Of a stretch of 64,000 bases of DNA, positions 15,487 to 24,284 are shown piece after piece (position 1 is the first letter of the stretch; each line of letters opens with the position of its first letter). The DNA is from Alphaproteobacteria bacterium (lineage in GTDB: Bacteria > Pseudomonadota > Alphaproteobacteria > Micavibrionales > UBA2020): positions 622,848-686,847 of the forward strand of contig JAEUKT010000002.1 of the NCBI GenBank assembly GCA_016794125.1, read 5' to 3'. Under the pieces are notes generated by a model that did no database searches, was not told the DNA's origin, and worked only from the letters and a program-made list of their open reading frames with translations. Made by a program: the position numbers and the translations under genes.

Positions 15487-18400
15487 ATGGGTATGTTCGA
15501 CAATCTGCTGAAGCCATTCGTCCGCCTGCTGCGCCAGCCGGTCGAGAGTTTCATCAGGCTTGAAACTTCGGACAGCGAATTCGTTTTCGCGGCCGAAGAC
15601 GGCTCGCTGCTGACCGTCCTGAAAGTCGATGGCGCGCGCCAGATCATCGGCGACGGCGAATACAAAAAGATCCTGTCGGACTGCGTCGTGAAAATGGGTA
15701 CGACCTTCGACCGTCCCGGCCATGCGCTGCAGGTTTATTTCAGCCGCAACCCCGACCGCATCCAGGAAGAAATCCGCAAGCTTCTGCGTCCGAACTACAC
15801 CGCCGCGAAAAACGTCGGCCTCGAGATCGAGGACATTTTCGAGGAACGCGCGCGCCACCTGTGCCATTACCTTGCATGGGAAGAAATCTATTTCGTGCTG
15901 TGGACGCGCCCCGCCGTGCTGTCGAAATCCGACATGGCGCGCGAGGCAGAACGCTCGCGCAAGAAAAAATGGGTCAAGGCCGACGACGCCCAGTACCCGT
16001 TTGCCGCTATCGAAGGCCTGCGCACGCGCCATCAGAGCTTTGTGGGTTCGACCGTTACGTCGTTGCGTGAAATGGGCATGCAATGCTCCGAGATGGAGGT
16101 GCATGACGCGCTGGTCACCATCCGCTCCAACCTCATTCAGGTGTCGGGCGATTCCAGCTGGCGCGCCTTCCTGCCGGGTGATCCGATCCCCGCGCGCGCG
16201 CCGGAAAAGAAATCCGATCTCTCCGAAATTCTCTGGCCCACTTTGCGCCAGCAGCTGACCATGGCATCTGCGCGCGTCATCAACGACCACGTCGTCGAAA
16301 TGGGCAAGTATTACTGGGGCGGCGTCGATATGGTGCTGGGCCCCACCGACCCGCTGCCGTTCCCGATGTTCCTGGCAAGGATGTCGGAAGCGAAAACCCC
16401 GTTCCGCATGTCGATCCTGATCGAAGGCGGCGGCATTCAGGGCATGGCGATGCAGGCCTTCCTGTCCTCCGTCTTCGCCGTCACCAACGCCGACAACAAA
16501 CAGGTGAAGGACGCGCTGGAAGCGCTTGCGCTGATGTCGCGCAACGAACCCGTCGTGAAAATGCGCCTGTCCTTCTGCACCTGGGCGCCCAAGGGCGACA
16601 TGGAATTGATCGAAGACCGCTTGTCCGCGCTCACGCAGGCCGCCGAATCATGGGGCTATGCGCAGGTGTCGCATATTTCCGGCGATCCGCTCGACCAGGT
16701 GATGTCTTCCGCGCTTGCGATCCATTGCGCCTCGACTGCGCCGCCTGCGGTCGTGCCGCTCTACGAAATCATGAAACTGGTGCCGTGGCAGCGCGCGTCG
16801 TCGCCGTTTGATCGTGGCTCGATCCTGTTCCGCACGCCCGATGGCCGCGTCTGGCCGTACCAGACGGGTACCAACGTCACCACTACATGGTTCGACCTTG
16901 TGTTCGCGCAGCCGGGCGGCGGTAAATCGGTTCTGATGAACACGCTCAACCTCGGCACGTGTCTCACCGCCGGTGTGTCGCAGCTGCCCTTCGTCGCCGT
17001 CATCGACATCGGCCCGTCTTCGGCGGGCCTTGTGTCGCTGCTGAAAGACGCGCTGCCCCCGCATCGCCGCAACGAAGTCACGTCGTTCCGCCTGCAGATG
17101 ACGGCCAACTTCGCGATTAACCCGTTCGATACGAAACTGGGCATGCGTTACCCGCAGGTGACCGAACGTTCGTTCCTGAACGAATTGCTGACGCTGATCT
17201 GCACGCCGCCCGGCCAGACCGAACCCTATGACGGTATCGCCCAGCTGGCCGGCATGGTCATCGACGAAATGTTCCGCTGGCGCGACGACGGATCATCCAA
17301 CGCCGAACCGCGTCCCTATCTGCCGCGTATCGACAGCGTGGTCGATGAAGCGATCCGCAAGTACGACCTTGTCCTGCCGCCGTCGGCATACTGGTGGGAC
17401 GTGGTCGATATGCTGTTCGAAAAAGGTGCGACGTACGAAGCGACGATTGCGCAGCGTTACGCGATGCCGACGCTCGGCGACTCGGTCGCCGCCGCCCGCC
17501 GTCCGCAGATCAAGAACCTGCTGGAAGAAACCTCGATCGGCGCGTCTTCGGAAGGCGTCATTCACGCGTTTGAACGTATGATCACTTCCGGCGTCCGCGA
17601 ATTCCCGATCCTGTCGTCGGTGACGAAATTCTCGCTCGCCGAAAACCGCATCTGCGCGCTCGACTTGGCCGACGTCTGCCCCGCAGGCGACGCCGCGTCC
17701 GACCGCCAGACCGCCATCATGTACATGCTGGCGCGCCACGCGCTGGTCACGCCGTGGTGGATCAACGAAGAAGCGCTCAGCCAGATGAAGCCGCAATACC
17801 GCGTCTATCACGAAAAACGCCTGCGCGAATTCTCGGAAACGCCGAAACGCCTGTGCTACGACGAGTTCCACCGCACATCGCGCACCAAATCGGTGCGTCA
17901 CCAGATCGTCCGCGACGTGCGCGAGGGCCGTAAACGCGGGATTCAGATCATTCTCGCCTCCCAGATGCTGGACGACTTCGACGACGACATGGTCGATTTG
18001 GCGACGGGCGTCTGGGTTCTGGGTACGGCGATCTCCGACGGCGCGGTTCAGGCGACGCAGGACCGCTTCGGCCTGACCGATACCGCCCGCTGGATCATCC
18101 GCCATAAACTGACCGGCCCGAAATCGTCCGGCGCGCCCGCGCTGCTCGTCCTCGGCACCGTCGATGGTAAATACGAACAGCACCTGATCAATACCCTCGG
18201 CCCTCTGGAATTGTGGGCGTTCTCGACCACGACCGAGGACGTTGCGATCCGCAACCGCCTCTACACCCGTCTGGGTGCGGCGCAGGCACGCCGCCTGCTG
18301 GGTGCGAACTTCCCCGGCGGATCGGCGCGTAACGAGCTGAAACGCCGCGTGGCCGAGCTTTCCGACCGCGGCAAGGCGGAGGAAGCGAACGTCGGCGCGG

Positions 18401-18495
18401 TGATCGAAAAGATCTGCGAAGAAATGATCGCGCTCACCAAGGTGAAGATCGAAGACATCCAGGCACCGCCCGCCAAGGCGCTGCCCCCGAAATAA
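15487..18495 (+). CDS. dotO: DotO/IcmB VirB4-like T4BSS ATPase
   Basis: DotO (IcmB) is the large inner-membrane-associated ATPase of the Dot/Icm channel and works with DotB. The product is 1,002 aa, the same size as the Legionella protein. It has a Walker A motif AQPGGGKS with the key Lys at residue 480 and a Walker B segment LCYDEFHR with Asp/Glu at 792/793. Further VirB4/FtsK-like features include the IILASQMLDDFDDDMVDL region after Walker B. The N-terminal 450 residues form the VirB4-type adaptor domain. A good promoter candidate lies upstream and a strong terminator downstream, so it ends the T4BSS unit. Confidence 0.95.
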   Translation: MGMFDNLLKPFVRLLRQPVESFIRLETSDSEFVFAAEDGSLLTVLKVDGARQIIGDGEYKKILSDCVVKMGTTFDRPGHALQVYFSRNPDRIQEEIRKLLRPNYTAAKNVGLEIEDIFEERARHLCHYLAWEEIYFVLWTRPAVLSKSDMAREAERSRKKKWVKADDAQYPFAAIEGLRTRHQSFVGSTVTSLREMGMQCSEMEVHDALVTIRSNLIQVSGDSSWRAFLPGDPIPARAPEKKSDLSEILWPTLRQQLTMASARVINDHVVEMGKYYWGGVDMVLGPTDPLPFPMFLARMSEAKTPFRMSILIEGGGIQGMAMQAFLSSVFAVTNADNKQVKDALEALALMSRNEPVVKMRLSFCTWAPKGDMELIEDRLSALTQAAESWGYAQVSHISGDPLDQVMSSALAIHCASTAPPAVVPLYEIMKLVPWQRASSPFDRGSILFRTPDGRVWPYQTGTNVTTTWFDLVFAQPGGGKSVLMNTLNLGTCLTAGVSQLPFVAVIDIGPSSAGLVSLLKDALPPHRRNEVTSFRLQMTANFAINPFDTKLGMRYPQVTERSFLNELLTLICTPPGQTEPYDGIAQLAGMVIDEMFRWRDDGSSNAEPRPYLPRIDSVVDEAIRKYDLVLPPSAYWWDVVDMLFEKGATYEATIAQRYAMPTLGDSVAAARRPQIKNLLEETSIGASSEGVIHAFERMITSGVREFPILSSVTKFSLAENRICALDLADVCPAGDAASDRQTAIMYMLARHALVTPWWINEEALSQMKPQYRVYHEKRLREFSETPKRLCYDEFHRTSRTKSVRHQIVRDVREGRKRGIQIILASQMLDDFDDDMVDLATGVWVLGTAISDGAVQATQDRFGLTDTARWIIRHKLTGPKSSGAPALLVLGTVDGKYEQHLINTLGPLELWAFSTTTEDVAIRNRLYTRLGAAQARRLLGANFPGGSARNELKRRVAELSDRGKAEEANVGAVIEKICEEMIALTKVKIEDIQAPPAKALPPK

Positions 18496-18516
18496 GGGCA
18501 GCGGCTGTAAAATACG

Positions 18517-18553
18517 AAACCCCGGCTATCGCAAGATGCCGGGGTTTTCTTTT
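18517..18553 (+). terminator. Terminator after dotO
   Basis: AAACCCCGGC pairs with GCCGGGGTTT across an 11-base loop and runs into TTTTCTTTT. It closes the T4BSS locus and faces the convergent ankyrin gene. Confidence 0.85.
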
Positions 18554-18579
18554 CCGTGTAATTCTTGCGAAAGCAAGTG

Positions 18580-19596
18580 TCACGGCTTCAGCGTAAATTT
18601 CCCCGGCTTCGGCTTGATGGTCAGGCGGTCGATCGCGCTGATGGTGGCCGGCATGTCGATCTGGCCGCGATAGGCGGCGGGGACGGCGGCATAGGCCTGC
18701 AGCATTTCTTCCTTGCGCCCTGCCCATAGCGCGGCGTTGAAGGCGGTCGATAACTGCCCGACCTGCCCCAGCACGGCCAGCACCGACGGGCCTGCAGGCG
18801 GCGCGATGCGTGTCAGGTCCTCCACACGCATCTGTTCATCGGGCGTATTCAAAATTTTGTCGCAGATCACATCGAACGACCCCGCCGCCGCCGCCACATG
18901 AAATCCCGTGCGGCCGCCGCGATCGGGCAATACCCGGCGCAGTTCATCAAGGCTTTGCGCGCGGAAATGCGCGGGGCCGATATGTTCGTCGCTGTTCACC
19001 CACTGGCGCAGCGTTTTTGCGAATTCCATCTGCCCCGTCTCCGCCGCCCATTCAAACGCGTTCAGGCTGCGATAGTAATCACCGGGGCTTGCGCCGTGTT
19101 TCAGGAACACGGTCGCCACCTCGCCAAAACCGTGGGAAAGTGCGATGCACAGCAGTTCGCGGTTATGCGCGTTCACATCCGCGCCCGATTTCAGCAGCGT
19201 ATCGGCGATTTTGTCGCGGCCATGCATGGCGCAATACCACAGCGCCGATGAATCGTCGGCCTTCGCATCCGCGCCCTTCGCCAGCAGCAGGTTCACGGCT
19301 TCTTCCCGTCCGCCAACTGTCGCCTCCACCAGCGCGCTGTCCTTGGCGGATTGTGTCATGTTTTTGGACAGCAGCAGGTTCAGCACGCCCATACGGCCTT
19401 TGCCGGCCGCCGCGACCAATGCCTGCCCGTCGCGGAAATTGGCATCGACGCCCTTTTCCATCAGCTGCTCGCAGCGCCAGCTCTCGCCGTCGCGTGCGGA
19501 TTTCACGAACAGTTCGGCGCGGGCAAGCGGCGTCAGGCTGGACACGTAATCCAGCCATTTGTCGTCGTCTTCATCATCGATATCGACGACAGACAT
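18580..19596 (-). CDS. Ankyrin-repeat protein, 338 aa
   Basis: The start MSVVDIDDEDDDKW lies two bases after the stop of the upstream gene; a longer frame to 19746 overlaps that gene and is rejected. Ankyrin units occupy about residues 25-170 (NLLLAKGADAKADDSSALWY, LLKSGADVNAHNRELL). A less regular C-terminal half contains GRTGFHVAAAAGSFDVICDK. No signal peptide. It is coupled to the 717-aa gene and converges on the end of dotO. Its closeness to dotO makes it a candidate substrate, but that is inference only. Confidence 0.87.
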   Translation of the reverse strand: MSVVDIDDEDDDKWLDYVSSLTPLARAELFVKSARDGESWRCEQLMEKGVDANFRDGQALVAAAGKGRMGVLNLLLSKNMTQSAKDSALVEATVGGREEAVNLLLAKGADAKADDSSALWYCAMHGRDKIADTLLKSGADVNAHNRELLCIALSHGFGEVATVFLKHGASPGDYYRSLNAFEWAAETGQMEFAKTLRQWVNSDEHIGPAHFRAQSLDELRRVLPDRGGRTGFHVAAAAGSFDVICDKILNTPDEQMRVEDLTRIAPPAGPSVLAVLGQVGQLSTAFNAALWAGRKEEMLQAYAAVPAAYRGQIDMPATISAIDRLTIKPKPGKFTLKP

Positions 19597-19598
19597 GG

Positions 19599-21752
19599 TT
19601 ATTTCAGCCTGAAACGGTCGTTGCGCCCGCGCTCCGACAGGCGCAGCAGGTCCAGCTGCGCCTTCAGCGCCGCAAAATCGACCTGGTCGTGATACATGAC
19701 GGGCGTGTTGTCCTTGATGAACGCCACCGCGTCGCGGTCGCGCCACAGGCTGGCGGGGTCGAGGATGTCGTTGAGTTTTCCATGCGCACCCAGAATTTCC
19801 AGTACCGAATTGCCGTGCGCGTCTTTCGTCGACAGCAGCACCGCAGGATCAAAACCCGGCTGGGCCGCCGCCTTTTGCATCAGTGGCGCGAAGGTATCGG
19901 CATAGGCCGCGCGCACGGCAAGGCTGTCCGTGCCGCCGAAAAACGCGGTTGCCGCCGCGATATCGGCGCGGATGTTTTCGGCCGGCTTCACTTCCTCGCG
20001 CGTCACCCATTTTTCCATCGCCTGCAAGGCGCGCTCGTCCGCCAGCGTCGTCAGCGCCAGCACGATATCGCGCGGGTCTTTCGCGCGGCCGATGTCGTTG
20101 GCGAACATGTAACCGATCATGCCGGGGGCGTTGCGCTGCACCGCGATCTTCAGCCCGTCTTCGGCGATCTTGGCAGGCAGTTCAACGCCATGATCCGCAA
20201 GCCAGCGCAGCGTATCGCCGCCGTCATGCGCCGCGATGTCGTACATATCCGCGGTGCGCAGCGCTTCCGGCAGGAAGCCGTGCTTCGCCGCGATCTCCAG
20301 CGCGGGTTGCGATTGCAGCAGGGTCTGGAACACGCGCTCCTGCGCGTCTTTCGTCCAGTCGGCATTCGCGATGATATCCTCCAGCTGCGCCATATCGCCG
20401 CGTTTCAGCACGGCCTTAACCGTGTTATCGACCATCCATGCGGATGAAGTGGAAAGCTTTTTGTCGCGCGGGAACAGGGTGACGGTTTCCGCGTCGTCTT
20501 TCTCCAGCCCCTTCCAGAAAACGGCGTCGTCCTTGGCGTGCCAGTCGCCGCCGCAATCGATAACGGCGTATTTCTGCACGGCGTAATCGTGGTGTTCCTG
20601 CAATTCCTTGGCGATTTCCGGGGTCAGCGGTATTTTATCCGAGATGTATTGCAGCGCGGTTTTGTTGTCGCGCGCAATTGCGGCGGCGTACAGCTGCGCG
20701 GCTTCTTTCTCTACGGGCAGCGGCAGGGCTTTTTCCTCGACCGCGTGTTTTAGCCCAGACGCATCCGGTTCCCCCGTCAGCGCGCGCAAGATGGGAAGCG
20801 CGTTTTTACGCGCTTCTTCGGTGTAATGTTCGACGAAGAATTTGGCGGCCGTCACGTCGCCGCCCGACCCCGCATTGCGCATCGCGCCCGCCAGATGCGC
20901 AGGTTCCGGCTGCAGTTTTTCGGCCAGATGCGGCAGCAGGTCGGGCTGGTGCTGGCTGAGGTTCGTCGCCCAGATCATGACAAGATAAGGCGGCGGCAGG
21001 CTTTCGGGGAAGGCGTCGATAAAGCGGTCGAGGATATCGAGCTTGCCCGCCTCCATCACCTGCACCATTAATTCCATCATCGGGGGCGGGCCCATGAATT
21101 CGTTGAAAAATTCACCAGACGAAAAGAAATAGGGCGGCAGCTTGTGGCGGAAGGCATCAAGCTTTGAAAGCGACAGCGCCATCGCGGCCTCGTCCTTCAC
21201 ATTGCAGGCACTGTAGAAATGCGAAAAGAAATCGGCGCGGTTGTCGCGCACGGTCAATGCTTCTTCGTACAGCGCAGGGCGGTACCGCAGCAGCGCGAAC
21301 AGCCCTGCCTCCGTCATGTCCTTGTACGGCAGGTATTCCAGCAGCAGGTCGCCGGCATCTTCCTGTTTGTTGTCGAGCGCAAGGTACAGCGCGGAAGATA
21401 ACGTCTCCGCCGGCAGTTCGGAATCGACGCCGTATTTCAGCGTCGTCATATTTCCTTTTTTTGCGGCGACAAGGAACGGCGTATCGGCCAGGCGCGACAC
21501 GCCCGGCACGTCGATCTGCGACAGGTTCTGCATGGCGGCGATGCTGTCGATTTCACTCAGGGCTTTCAACGCGCGGCTGTCGGAATGGCGCGGGTCGGCG
21601 CCAGCCTTGTGCAGCTCGATGACGCGCGGCCAGTCCTGCTGCGTCATCGCATCGGCGAATCCGTGGTTGCGGCGCGCCTGTGCCACCGCATCCAATACGG
21701 ATTTACGCCACGCGGCGCGGTCTTCCGCCGCCTTGTTGAAGTCGTCTTCCAT
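19599..21752 (-). CDS. Large degenerate ankyrin-like protein, 717 aa
   Basis: The protein is almost wholly alpha-helical in appearance, with scattered ankyrin-like signatures (WPRVIELHKAGADPRHSDSR, TPFLVAAKKGNMTTLKYGVD, LEIAAKHGFLPEALRTADMY, RWLADHGVELPAKIAEDGL). Many units have lost the TPLH core, so it looks like a divergent solenoid. No catalytic motif, signal peptide or membrane helix is seen. It is the first gene of a two-gene unit with the 338-aa ankyrin gene. Its size and divergence suggest a specialised binding protein. Confidence 0.82.
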   Translation of the reverse strand: MEDDFNKAAEDRAAWRKSVLDAVAQARRNHGFADAMTQQDWPRVIELHKAGADPRHSDSRALKALSEIDSIAAMQNLSQIDVPGVSRLADTPFLVAAKKGNMTTLKYGVDSELPAETLSSALYLALDNKQEDAGDLLLEYLPYKDMTEAGLFALLRYRPALYEEALTVRDNRADFFSHFYSACNVKDEAAMALSLSKLDAFRHKLPPYFFSSGEFFNEFMGPPPMMELMVQVMEAGKLDILDRFIDAFPESLPPPYLVMIWATNLSQHQPDLLPHLAEKLQPEPAHLAGAMRNAGSGGDVTAAKFFVEHYTEEARKNALPILRALTGEPDASGLKHAVEEKALPLPVEKEAAQLYAAAIARDNKTALQYISDKIPLTPEIAKELQEHHDYAVQKYAVIDCGGDWHAKDDAVFWKGLEKDDAETVTLFPRDKKLSTSSAWMVDNTVKAVLKRGDMAQLEDIIANADWTKDAQERVFQTLLQSQPALEIAAKHGFLPEALRTADMYDIAAHDGGDTLRWLADHGVELPAKIAEDGLKIAVQRNAPGMIGYMFANDIGRAKDPRDIVLALTTLADERALQAMEKWVTREEVKPAENIRADIAAATAFFGGTDSLAVRAAYADTFAPLMQKAAAQPGFDPAVLLSTKDAHGNSVLEILGAHGKLNDILDPASLWRDRDAVAFIKDNTPVMYHDQVDFAALKAQLDLLRLSERGRNDRFRLK

Positions 21753-21962
21753 GATCGGCTATTTCCTTAAAACACATCTATTTTTAAGGACAGGAGGAGG
21801 GGCTGTCAATCAATCCTGAGTCGCCGCAAGCGCCGCCGGAATAACAGCGCAAATTTTACGGTGTGCTCGGATCTAATGGCATGAAAAATAAAGGTTATTT
21901 CTGGATCAATAAAATTTTAATAAACCTTATGTAATATGGATAGAACGAGGGGGCAGCCTCAC

Positions 21963-22097
21963 ATGGAAAGCAACAAACACAAACCGGAATTTGACAGCAA
22001 GGCAGAGCGGCCAGCGGCAGTCGCGCCCGATGCCAAGCCCAAGACAGAATTGAAGATCGTGTACCCGCTGAACCAGTCCGTACACCGTCCTCTCTAG
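21963..22097 (+). CDS. Small 44-aa protein
   Basis: A 44-codon frame (starting MESNKHKPEFDSKAERPAAV and ending in NQSVHRPL) follows a GAGGGGG ribosome binding site. A perfect intrinsic terminator begins 27 bases after its stop, so it looks like a complete transcription unit. It is Lys/Pro-rich and has no membrane segment. The function is unknown. It lies directly upstream of a HEPN-like gene but is separated from it by the terminator. Confidence 0.55.
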   Translation: MESNKHKPEFDSKAERPAAVAPDAKPKTELKIVYPLNQSVHRPL

Positions 22098-22123
22098 ACG
22101 TTCGTGAGCCCGACACCTTCACA

Positions 22124-22153
22124 CCCGCCGCGTTCCACTCGCGGCGGGTTTTT
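22124..22153 (+). terminator. Intrinsic terminator after the 44-aa gene
   Basis: A perfect 9-bp stem CCCGCCGCG / CGCGGCGGG with a 7-base loop is followed by five T residues and an AT-rich tail. Confidence 0.9.
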
Positions 22154-22169
22154 ATTTAAAGGATGACCC

Positions 22170-22661
22170 ATGGCATCAACCCAGCAATATAAATTCGAAG
22201 CTCTCCAAAAATTTCCTTCGCCGCCGCGCACCGAACCTGCCAAAAAAGCCTCGATTGAAACCGATGCGGCATCGCTTTTCGCGCTTGCGCAACATTATCT
22301 GCGGGCTGCGCAACTGCTGTCGATCGTTGAGTTGAAGGGCGACAAAATGCGCTGGCATCCCTATCGCCTCAACGCAGCGCAGGCCATCGAGCTCTGTCTC
22401 AGCGCTTACCTGATGCAGAAAGGCATGACATATGACGAGGTGCGCGTATTCCAGCATCAGGTGCATCCGCGCGCTGTATTTGCAGCGGAAAAGGGTCTGG
22501 TTCTGCGTAAGCGTACGCTAGAACATCTGCTGCGCATGGACAGTGACCGCGAATACCTGATGGTGCGCTATAACCCTGCGCCGTTTGCGCTGTCCGAACT
22601 CACGCGCATAAAGGCGACTCTGGACGAACTGTTCGACAAAACCGGCACAGCTTTCAACTGA
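22170..22661 (+). CDS. HEPN-like protein, 163 aa
   Basis: The central part resembles HEPN domains: a helix LFALAQHYLRAAQLLSIVEL, then NAAQAIELCLSAYLMQKGM, then RVFQHQVH, which could be the R-x6-H of HEPN ribonucleases. HEPN proteins occur in toxin-antitoxin and RNA-processing systems. No partner MNT-type nucleotidyltransferase is adjacent. The start has TAAAGGATGACCC upstream. A hairpin at 22701-22732 follows the stop. The assignment is from visual pattern only. Confidence 0.6.
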   Translation: MASTQQYKFEALQKFPSPPRTEPAKKASIETDAASLFALAQHYLRAAQLLSIVELKGDKMRWHPYRLNAAQAIELCLSAYLMQKGMTYDEVRVFQHQVHPRAVFAAEKGLVLRKRTLEHLLRMDSDREYLMVRYNPAPFALSELTRIKATLDELFDKTGTAFN

Positions 22662-22700
22662 TCGCCCGTAACTCATTTTCCGCATGATCCGCCGCTTTCC

Positions 22701-22748
22701 GATAAGTAGTGAAACCTTCACATATACTTATCACTTCCGTGCTTTTTT
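22701..22748 (+). terminator. Hairpin downstream of the HEPN-like gene
   Basis: GATAAGTA-GTGAA pairs with TTCAC-TACTTATC around a 3-base loop with a 3-base bulge. A T-run appears about 10 bases later. It is probably a transcript end. Confidence 0.5.
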
Positions 22749-22937
22749 CCGCGCCATCACGACCGAAACAATTCTTTAAACATTGTTCACTAGGGTCGTC
22801 TCTAGTGCGGGACGACTCGTGCGCTTATATGGATATATGTGGATAAAACTGGACTTTTTTTGATCCGGTGTGTTCAGATGGATTTCCACTACGGCGTGAC
22901 AGTCGAGGGTGTGCCCGCCAGGGCAGGGAGATAACAG

Positions 22938-24176
22938 ATGTCACGTAAGCCTGAAAAAGCGACCCCATATTTCATGATCGTGCGTCCCTTCAACATGGTG
23001 GCGCCGCCCACGCCTGTCTGCCAGGCACCGACGCTGACACCGCCCACGCCCCCGGTCGATCGCGGCGACTGGACCGTGCCCGTGATCGATGAAAACGGCG
23101 CGCCCGCCTTTGCGCGCCCCGCTGTCACCGTCGATTTTATCGGCACGATCAATGTCGAAAAGCCCGACCCGTTCCTGTCGGATGCCGCGAAAGCGAAACG
23201 CCAGGCGCATCTGGACCGCGAAGCAGAACTCAATCGCGAATGCCTTGAAAAAGCGGTTTTCATTTTGTCGCAGAGCCCCACCGGCCGCGACGTATTGGAA
23301 CAGATGACGAAAGAAGGCTACCGCATTGTGTTCGACGAGCGCCGCACCGGCGACCGCGGTGCGGGCGGTTTGTGCGATCCGTCCGAAAAACTCATCATCC
23401 TGCGCGGCCATGACGATCCGGGTTATATGGCGCTGCTGCTCGGCCATGAATCGGTGCATGCGGTGCAGAACACGCGTCATGATTTGTTTCCCTCCACGCG
23501 CCACAAGCCCGAAGTCGGCATCAAGATGTCGTTCGCGATCGAGGCGGATGCCTATGCGCAGCAGTCACAGATTGCATTGGAACTCGCCTATGGCGATCCG
23601 CAAGGCCCGAAAGACCAATGGAGGATGCAAGAACCGCTGCTGCAAATGCGCGAGCGTTTCCCCGACATCATCAAGGCGGCGGAACGCGTGCTGATTTCCG
23701 ACAAGCAGTTGCAAAACGGCGCGACGGTTGCGGCCGCTTACGAAGCCTTCTACGACAATTTCTACCTGCGCACCTTTTACGAAGACGCGCATATCGACTG
23801 GGCGAACCAGTATGCGCCGAAGCTGAAAGGCTCGTTCCCCTGGCTGCAGCGCCACTTCAGCAAAGACACCGATAGCCAGTGGATCAAGGACCGCATCCAG
23901 CATCGCGGCAAGCCGTACCTGAACGAACACCTGCCGAACATGACGTTTGACGACGCGCGCCACAGCGGCCTCACGGATGTGACGCAGAGAAAAATCCAGC
24001 GCTTCTACAAAAACCATGTGAAGGGCGACGCGCCGGAACTGAAAAAATACGGCGTGCATATGCGCGACGCGGCGGAACTGGTGCTGGGTCTGACGACCGG
24101 CATCCATGCCATCTTCAAGCCGGGCGACGCACCACCCAAAGCCAGCGACCGTACGCCGCCGCGCTTTAACAGCTAA
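22938..24176 (+). CDS. HExxH metallopeptidase-like protein, 412 aa
   Basis: The zincin signature HESVH is at residues 170-174, followed by EADAYAQQ from 202, a likely third zinc ligand. The region from ILSQSP (about 109) to FYLRTFYEDAH parallels the 326-aa protein at 4271-5251, so the two are paralogues. An N-terminal Pro-rich segment (20-45) precedes the catalytic domain, and about 120 extra residues follow it. No signal peptide is seen. The ATG is preceded by CAGGGAG. The 276-base leader region contains CACTAG/CTAGTG and GTCGTC/GACGAC pairings that may form alternative RNA structures. Location among effector-like genes suggests a secreted protease, but substrate and activity are unknown. 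Confidence 0.8.
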   Translation: MSRKPEKATPYFMIVRPFNMVAPPTPVCQAPTLTPPTPPVDRGDWTVPVIDENGAPAFARPAVTVDFIGTINVEKPDPFLSDAAKAKRQAHLDREAELNRECLEKAVFILSQSPTGRDVLEQMTKEGYRIVFDERRTGDRGAGGLCDPSEKLIILRGHDDPGYMALLLGHESVHAVQNTRHDLFPSTRHKPEVGIKMSFAIEADAYAQQSQIALELAYGDPQGPKDQWRMQEPLLQMRERFPDIIKAAERVLISDKQLQNGATVAAAYEAFYDNFYLRTFYEDAHIDWANQYAPKLKGSFPWLQRHFSKDTDSQWIKDRIQHRGKPYLNEHLPNMTFDDARHSGLTDVTQRKIQRFYKNHVKGDAPELKKYGVHMRDAAELVLGLTTGIHAIFKPGDAPPKASDRTPPRFNS

Positions 24177-24225
24177 GTTACTGATATCGTAATATAAATC
24201 AGCAAATCTGTGCTTCCATAAATCA

Positions 24226-24253
24226 TTGACATAACACGCCAAGTCTCTATACT
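24226..24253 (+). promoter_or_regulatory. Strong promoter for the five-gene family
   Basis: A perfect TTGACA, 16 bases, then TATACT (five of six). Predicted start of transcription is about 25 bases before the first gene. Confidence 0.78.
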
Positions 24254-24284
24254 CGGCCTTGCATTCAAGAGGCAGGGAATCGTC

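Noticed and set aside
18810-20447. 545-codon plus-strand frame over the ankyrin and 717-aa genes
   Set aside because: Arg/Pro-rich shadow frame crossing two coupled minus-strand genes.
22788-22815. Possible riboswitch in the leader of the 412-aa HExxH gene
   Set aside because: Two short overlapping inverted pairs exist, but they match no known riboswitch pattern and are too short to call.
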